Assembly: GCA_041749255.1 (NCBI GenBank) | Contig: JBGTBR010000081.1 | Location: 62,001-126,000, forward strand | Direction of reading: 5' to 3' | DNA length: 64,000 nt | From: JABDLO01 sp041749255 | GTDB lineage: Bacteria > Bacteroidota > Bacteroidia > Chitinophagales > Saprospiraceae | Shown here: in pieces, positions 61,405 to 64,000 of the stretch | Numbering within the stretch: the first letter of the stretch is position 1 | Layout: every line of letters begins with the position of its first letter | The notes under the pieces: model-generated | Told to the model about the DNA's origin: nothing | The model's database searches: none | Seen by the model: only the letters and a program-made list of their open reading frames with translations | Position numbers and translations under genes: made by a program

Positions 61405-64000
61405 CTAATTGCTGGCCAGGTAGTGATTTTCAAACCATACTCTATATTTATTGGCTCCTTTCTGATCAATAATTTTTCTATAGTTGCGCTGAGTTACCGG
61501 ATAGGTTTCATAGTTAACCCCATTAACATCGATGAATTTGCCAGCATTTTTGGTTATGTCGTAGTAATACTCCATCGCCTCGGTTTTATTATTAAACTTT
61601 CTGACGAGAATAATTTTGGAATTATCGGTTTTATTTAAGCCGATATCGGAAATTTGAAGCCTTTTTTCTTTATGCTTATCCTTGTTATAATTAGAAATGG
61701 AAATGCGAACATTATTAAATATTTCATCATCAGAATCATATAGTACTATGACCAGGTAATGAAGTTTATCATCTTCTTTTTCAAAGATGCCATCGACTTC
61801 AGCAATTTCTACTTTATTAAATGCAGCCTGGTCTCCTTTTAAAAATCTTAAAATTTCTCTTGCCCTCGTTTGCTCTGGTGTATTGGGATATCTTCTGATC
61901 AGATCCTGCAGGGCATCTACATACTGCTGTTCTCCTTCTACACTTCCTAAAGATATGGCATGCAGAAGTGAAAATTTAGGCCTCAGATCGTGGCTTTGGC
62001 CAAACTTCGAAATGCTTTCTTCATACATACTTTTAACTGTGGCAAAATTCTTATTTTCAAACTGGATGTACATCGAATTGTAAAAATTGATCAATTCTCT
62101 GTCTTTGTCCAGCAATTCAGCAGCATAGTTTGGGTCATTTAATATTTTGGCAAAATTGGATTCCGGAAATCCATCTATTATAGCCAGACGATAGCGGTCT
62201 GCAGAAGTATAATCATTTAAATCCTGGCTATTTAGATACATATAATACAAAGCATTCAATTTGTTATTGGAGTCGGGATATCTTTTTAATAACTCATCAT
62301 GAGTAGCTAATGATTTTGAACTGTGATCGAGTTTGTCTTTAAATTGTTTTCCCAATTCAAACAAAGCATCTTCAATTTTTAAATGTGCACCTTTTGCCGA
62401 CGCGGGAGTATTGGGAATTCTCTGCAGCACTTCGCGGATTTCGTCTTCGGAAATAGTTTTTTCAACAGCTTCTATATTTTCGGATGCAAGTTCTGTATCT
62501 ATGCCGGAAAAAATGCCAGTAGCGTCTTTCCGTCTCCAATTATCCTGAAGTAGCCTTTCACCCCATTTATCTTTAAAGGCCTGTTTGCCGCTATCTGCCA
62601 CCTGTTTATTGTAAGCAAAGAAACTACTTTGTGTAGTAGCAGACCTCCTGGTCGTTTTAATATTATCAGAAGGATTTTGGGCTGACTCTACAGGATTTTC
62701 TTGTTGATTTTTTTCTTTTTCTCTAATGATGTTTTTTGCATATTCAATTTGATCTTCTTCAGGTAAAGCAGCAATAGCGAGAAGACTATCCTGTAGAATA
62801 ACAACATTCATGTACCTGGAAATAAGATCAAGGTTAGATGCCAGAGCTTGAACATTTTTATATCTGGGGTCAGTATCATTAAGCACCATTAAAGTAGAAT
62901 CATAGTAGTACTTGGCATTAATAAAGTCTTCACGGGTATAATAAAAATCGGCAAGTTTATAATAAGCTTCACGCTTCAGATTTTGATCCCCCTGATTAAA
63001 ACCCAATGCTTCCTGGAGGTAAGTTATACCTTTATTTTCCTGATCAGATGAGAATGCTATATCACTGAGTATATAAGATATTCTGTCTCTAAATTCTTCA
63101 TTTTTATTGGCTTTTCTGAGCTTTAACAATTCGTCTTCAGCTGATCTTGTAGTAATTTTTCTGGCGAATAAATCATTTTTGATCATGTTAAGTTCAGCAT
63201 TCAATTCCATTTCATAGGTAGCACCATATTTTTTAGCCAATTTATAGTGTTCTGCTGAAGCGATGTAATTTCCATTTATTTCTTCCAGTTGAGCCAATAT
63301 ATACGCATATCTCGCCTTGTCTTTCTTTCGTTTTGTGTGTTCAATAGCCAATTCGAGATAAACAATTGCATCACTGTATTTTTTCTGTGCAATGGATGAA
63401 AAAGCCTGTGCTGCCGGAATTTCCCGCTTGACTTCTTTCTTTACAGTGGGATCATCCCACATCCTTTTAAGAAGGTAATCGGCAGATGAATACCTCTCTC
63501 TTTGCACATAAGTCCTGGCTAACCATAAAACCCCTTCATGGTAACGGGTCTTTTCAATTTTAGCTTTTTGGTTCTTTTTAGGTTTGCTTTCTATATCATC
63601 TAATGAATCAGCATCATTGGTTCCCGGGTTTTCTTCTTTCTCATCTTCATTGTTATTTATTTCTGCTTTTACGACTTCTACTTCGGAATTTTCACCTTCT
63701 TCAATCGAGTTATTTTCAGCTGGCGAAGTATCTTCAGAAATCAAAGCTATTACTGAATCCTGAGGTATGTCTTCCTGAATTTCCGGAATAGTGTCTTCCT
63801 GTGTAGTTTGCTCAGTTTTAGTTCTGGAACGGGAAGCAGATCTACCTGTTTTTTGCTGTTCTTTTCTCGCTTTTAATCTTTCTTTTCTTTGTTGTTCAGC
63901 GGATTGTTTTCTTTCTTTTTTTCTTTCTTCAACCTCTTTTTTCCGTTGTTTCTCGAGTTCTTTTTTTTCTTTTTCCCTTTGTTTTTGGGACTCTTTTCTA
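61405..64000 (-). CDS. porW: PorW/SprE-like T9SS lipoprotein with TPR repeats (N-terminus outside window)
   Basis: The minus-strand frame is open from its stop at 61405 to the window edge, so the N-terminus and any lipoprotein signal are missing. At least 864 residues are present. The first part (about 90 residues) is extremely charged, with Lys/Glu/Arg/Gln runs such as KELEKQRKKEVEERKKERK, followed by an acidic linker. TPR-like helices then fill most of the protein (SADYLLKRMWDDP, KREAYYKLADFYYTREDF, IRRYPNTPEQTRAREILRF). The C-terminal domain ends ETYPVTQRNYRKIIDQK, like SprE/PorW. It is needed for T9SS function in model species, as part of the link between the translocon and other components. 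Bactofilin and atpZ genes nearby support the call. Confidence 0.82.
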   Translation of the reverse strand, partial: RKESQKQREKEKKELEKQRKKEVEERKKERKQSAEQQRKERLKARKEQQKTGRSASRSRTKTEQTTQEDTIPEIQEDIPQDSVIALISEDTSPAENNSIEEGENSEVEVVKAEINNNEDEKEENPGTNDADSLDDIESKPKKNQKAKIEKTRYHEGVLWLARTYVQRERYSSADYLLKRMWDDPTVKKEVKREIPAAQAFSSIAQKKYSDAIVYLELAIEHTKRKKDKARYAYILAQLEEINGNYIASAEHYKLAKKYGATYEMELNAELNMIKNDLFARKITTRSAEDELLKLRKANKNEEFRDRISYILSDIAFSSDQENKGITYLQEALGFNQGDQNLKREAYYKLADFYYTREDFINAKYYYDSTLMVLNDTDPRYKNVQALASNLDLISRYMNVVILQDSLLAIAALPEEDQIEYAKNIIREKEKNQQENPVESAQNPSDNIKTTRRSATTQSSFFAYNKQVADSGKQAFKDKWGERLLQDNWRRKDATGIFSGIDTELASENIEAVEKTISEDEIREVLQRIPNTPASAKGAHLKIEDALFELGKQFKDKLDHSSKSLATHDELLKRYPDSNNKLNALYYMYLNSQDLNDYTSADRYRLAIIDGFPESNFAKILNDPNYAAELLDKDRELINFYNSMYIQFENKNFATVKSMYEESISKFGQSHDLRPKFSLLHAISLGSVEGEQQYVDALQDLIRRYPNTPEQTRAREILRFLKGDQAAFNKVEIAEVDGIFEKEDDKLHYLVIVLYDSDDEIFNNVRISISNYNKDKHKEKRLQISDIGLNKTDNSKIILVRKFNNKTEAMEYYYDITKNAGKFIDVNGVNYETYPVTQRNYRKIIDQKGANKYRVWFENHYLASN

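Overview
The window is AT-rich chromosomal DNA from a member of the Bacteroidota, most likely a Saprospiria-type organism. The evidence is a SusC/SusD pair, several type IX secretion system (T9SS) components, three secreted proteins ending in T9SS sorting domains, promoters of the Bacteroidota form TTG-N19-21-TAnnTTTG, and an F-type ATPase gene set split so that atpD-atpC stand alone. The class assignment is inference from gene content and was not tested by phylogeny. No prophage, CRISPR array or complete transposase gene was seen.

Layout. 1-3 kb: the end of a PorP/SprF-like gene and an OmpA/PD40/TPR envelope gene, closed by a 171-bp inverted-repeat (MITE-like) element. 3.2-9.4 kb: pnuC, then SusC, SusD and a third surface lipoprotein, ended by a strong terminator. 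9.5-16.4 kb: secreted proteins, including a subtilisin-like protease and an HExxH metallopeptidase, both with T9SS tails. 16.4-30.5 kb: the information-processing block hpf, tRNA-Thr/Tyr/Gly/Thr, tuf, tRNA-Trp, secE, nusG, rplK, rplA, rplJ, rplL, rpoB, rpoC. 30.9-35.1 kb: a Fur-family regulator, MerC, HupE, DUF6702-like and MbnP-like genes, and a PQQ sugar-dehydrogenase-like lipoprotein. A palindromic operator covers the -33 element of the merC-hupE promoter, so this looks like a metal-controlled locus. 35.2-37.2 kb: a minus-strand operon of two LVIVD-repeat lipoproteins and a probable beta-barrel.

37.3-40.0 kb (minus): atpD-atpC and scpA. 40.2-41.9 kb: an XRE regulator, an ECF sigma factor and dps. 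42.1-51.4 kb: mainly envelope construction, with an MsbA-like ABC exporter, a small barrel protein, murB, an MCE/MlaD protein, an amidase with a SPOR-like tail, and LptD. 51.6-56.7 kb: a 1690-residue surface protein with ten SdrD-B-like repeats and a T9SS tail. 56.7-59.4 kb: a bacilliredoxin, a DUF5777-like barrel and a secreted protein made of two related halves. 59.8-64 kb: bactofilin, AtpZ/AtpI, a small membrane protein, a biotin carrier protein, and on the minus strand a PorW/SprE-like TPR lipoprotein cut by the window end.

Together the genes describe a cell that invests in outer-membrane assembly (LptD, MCE, MsbA-like), T9SS export (PorP-like, PorW-like) and secreted cargo. The Fur/MerC/HupE/DUF6702/MbnP-like cluster and the LVIVD operon are the least understood parts.
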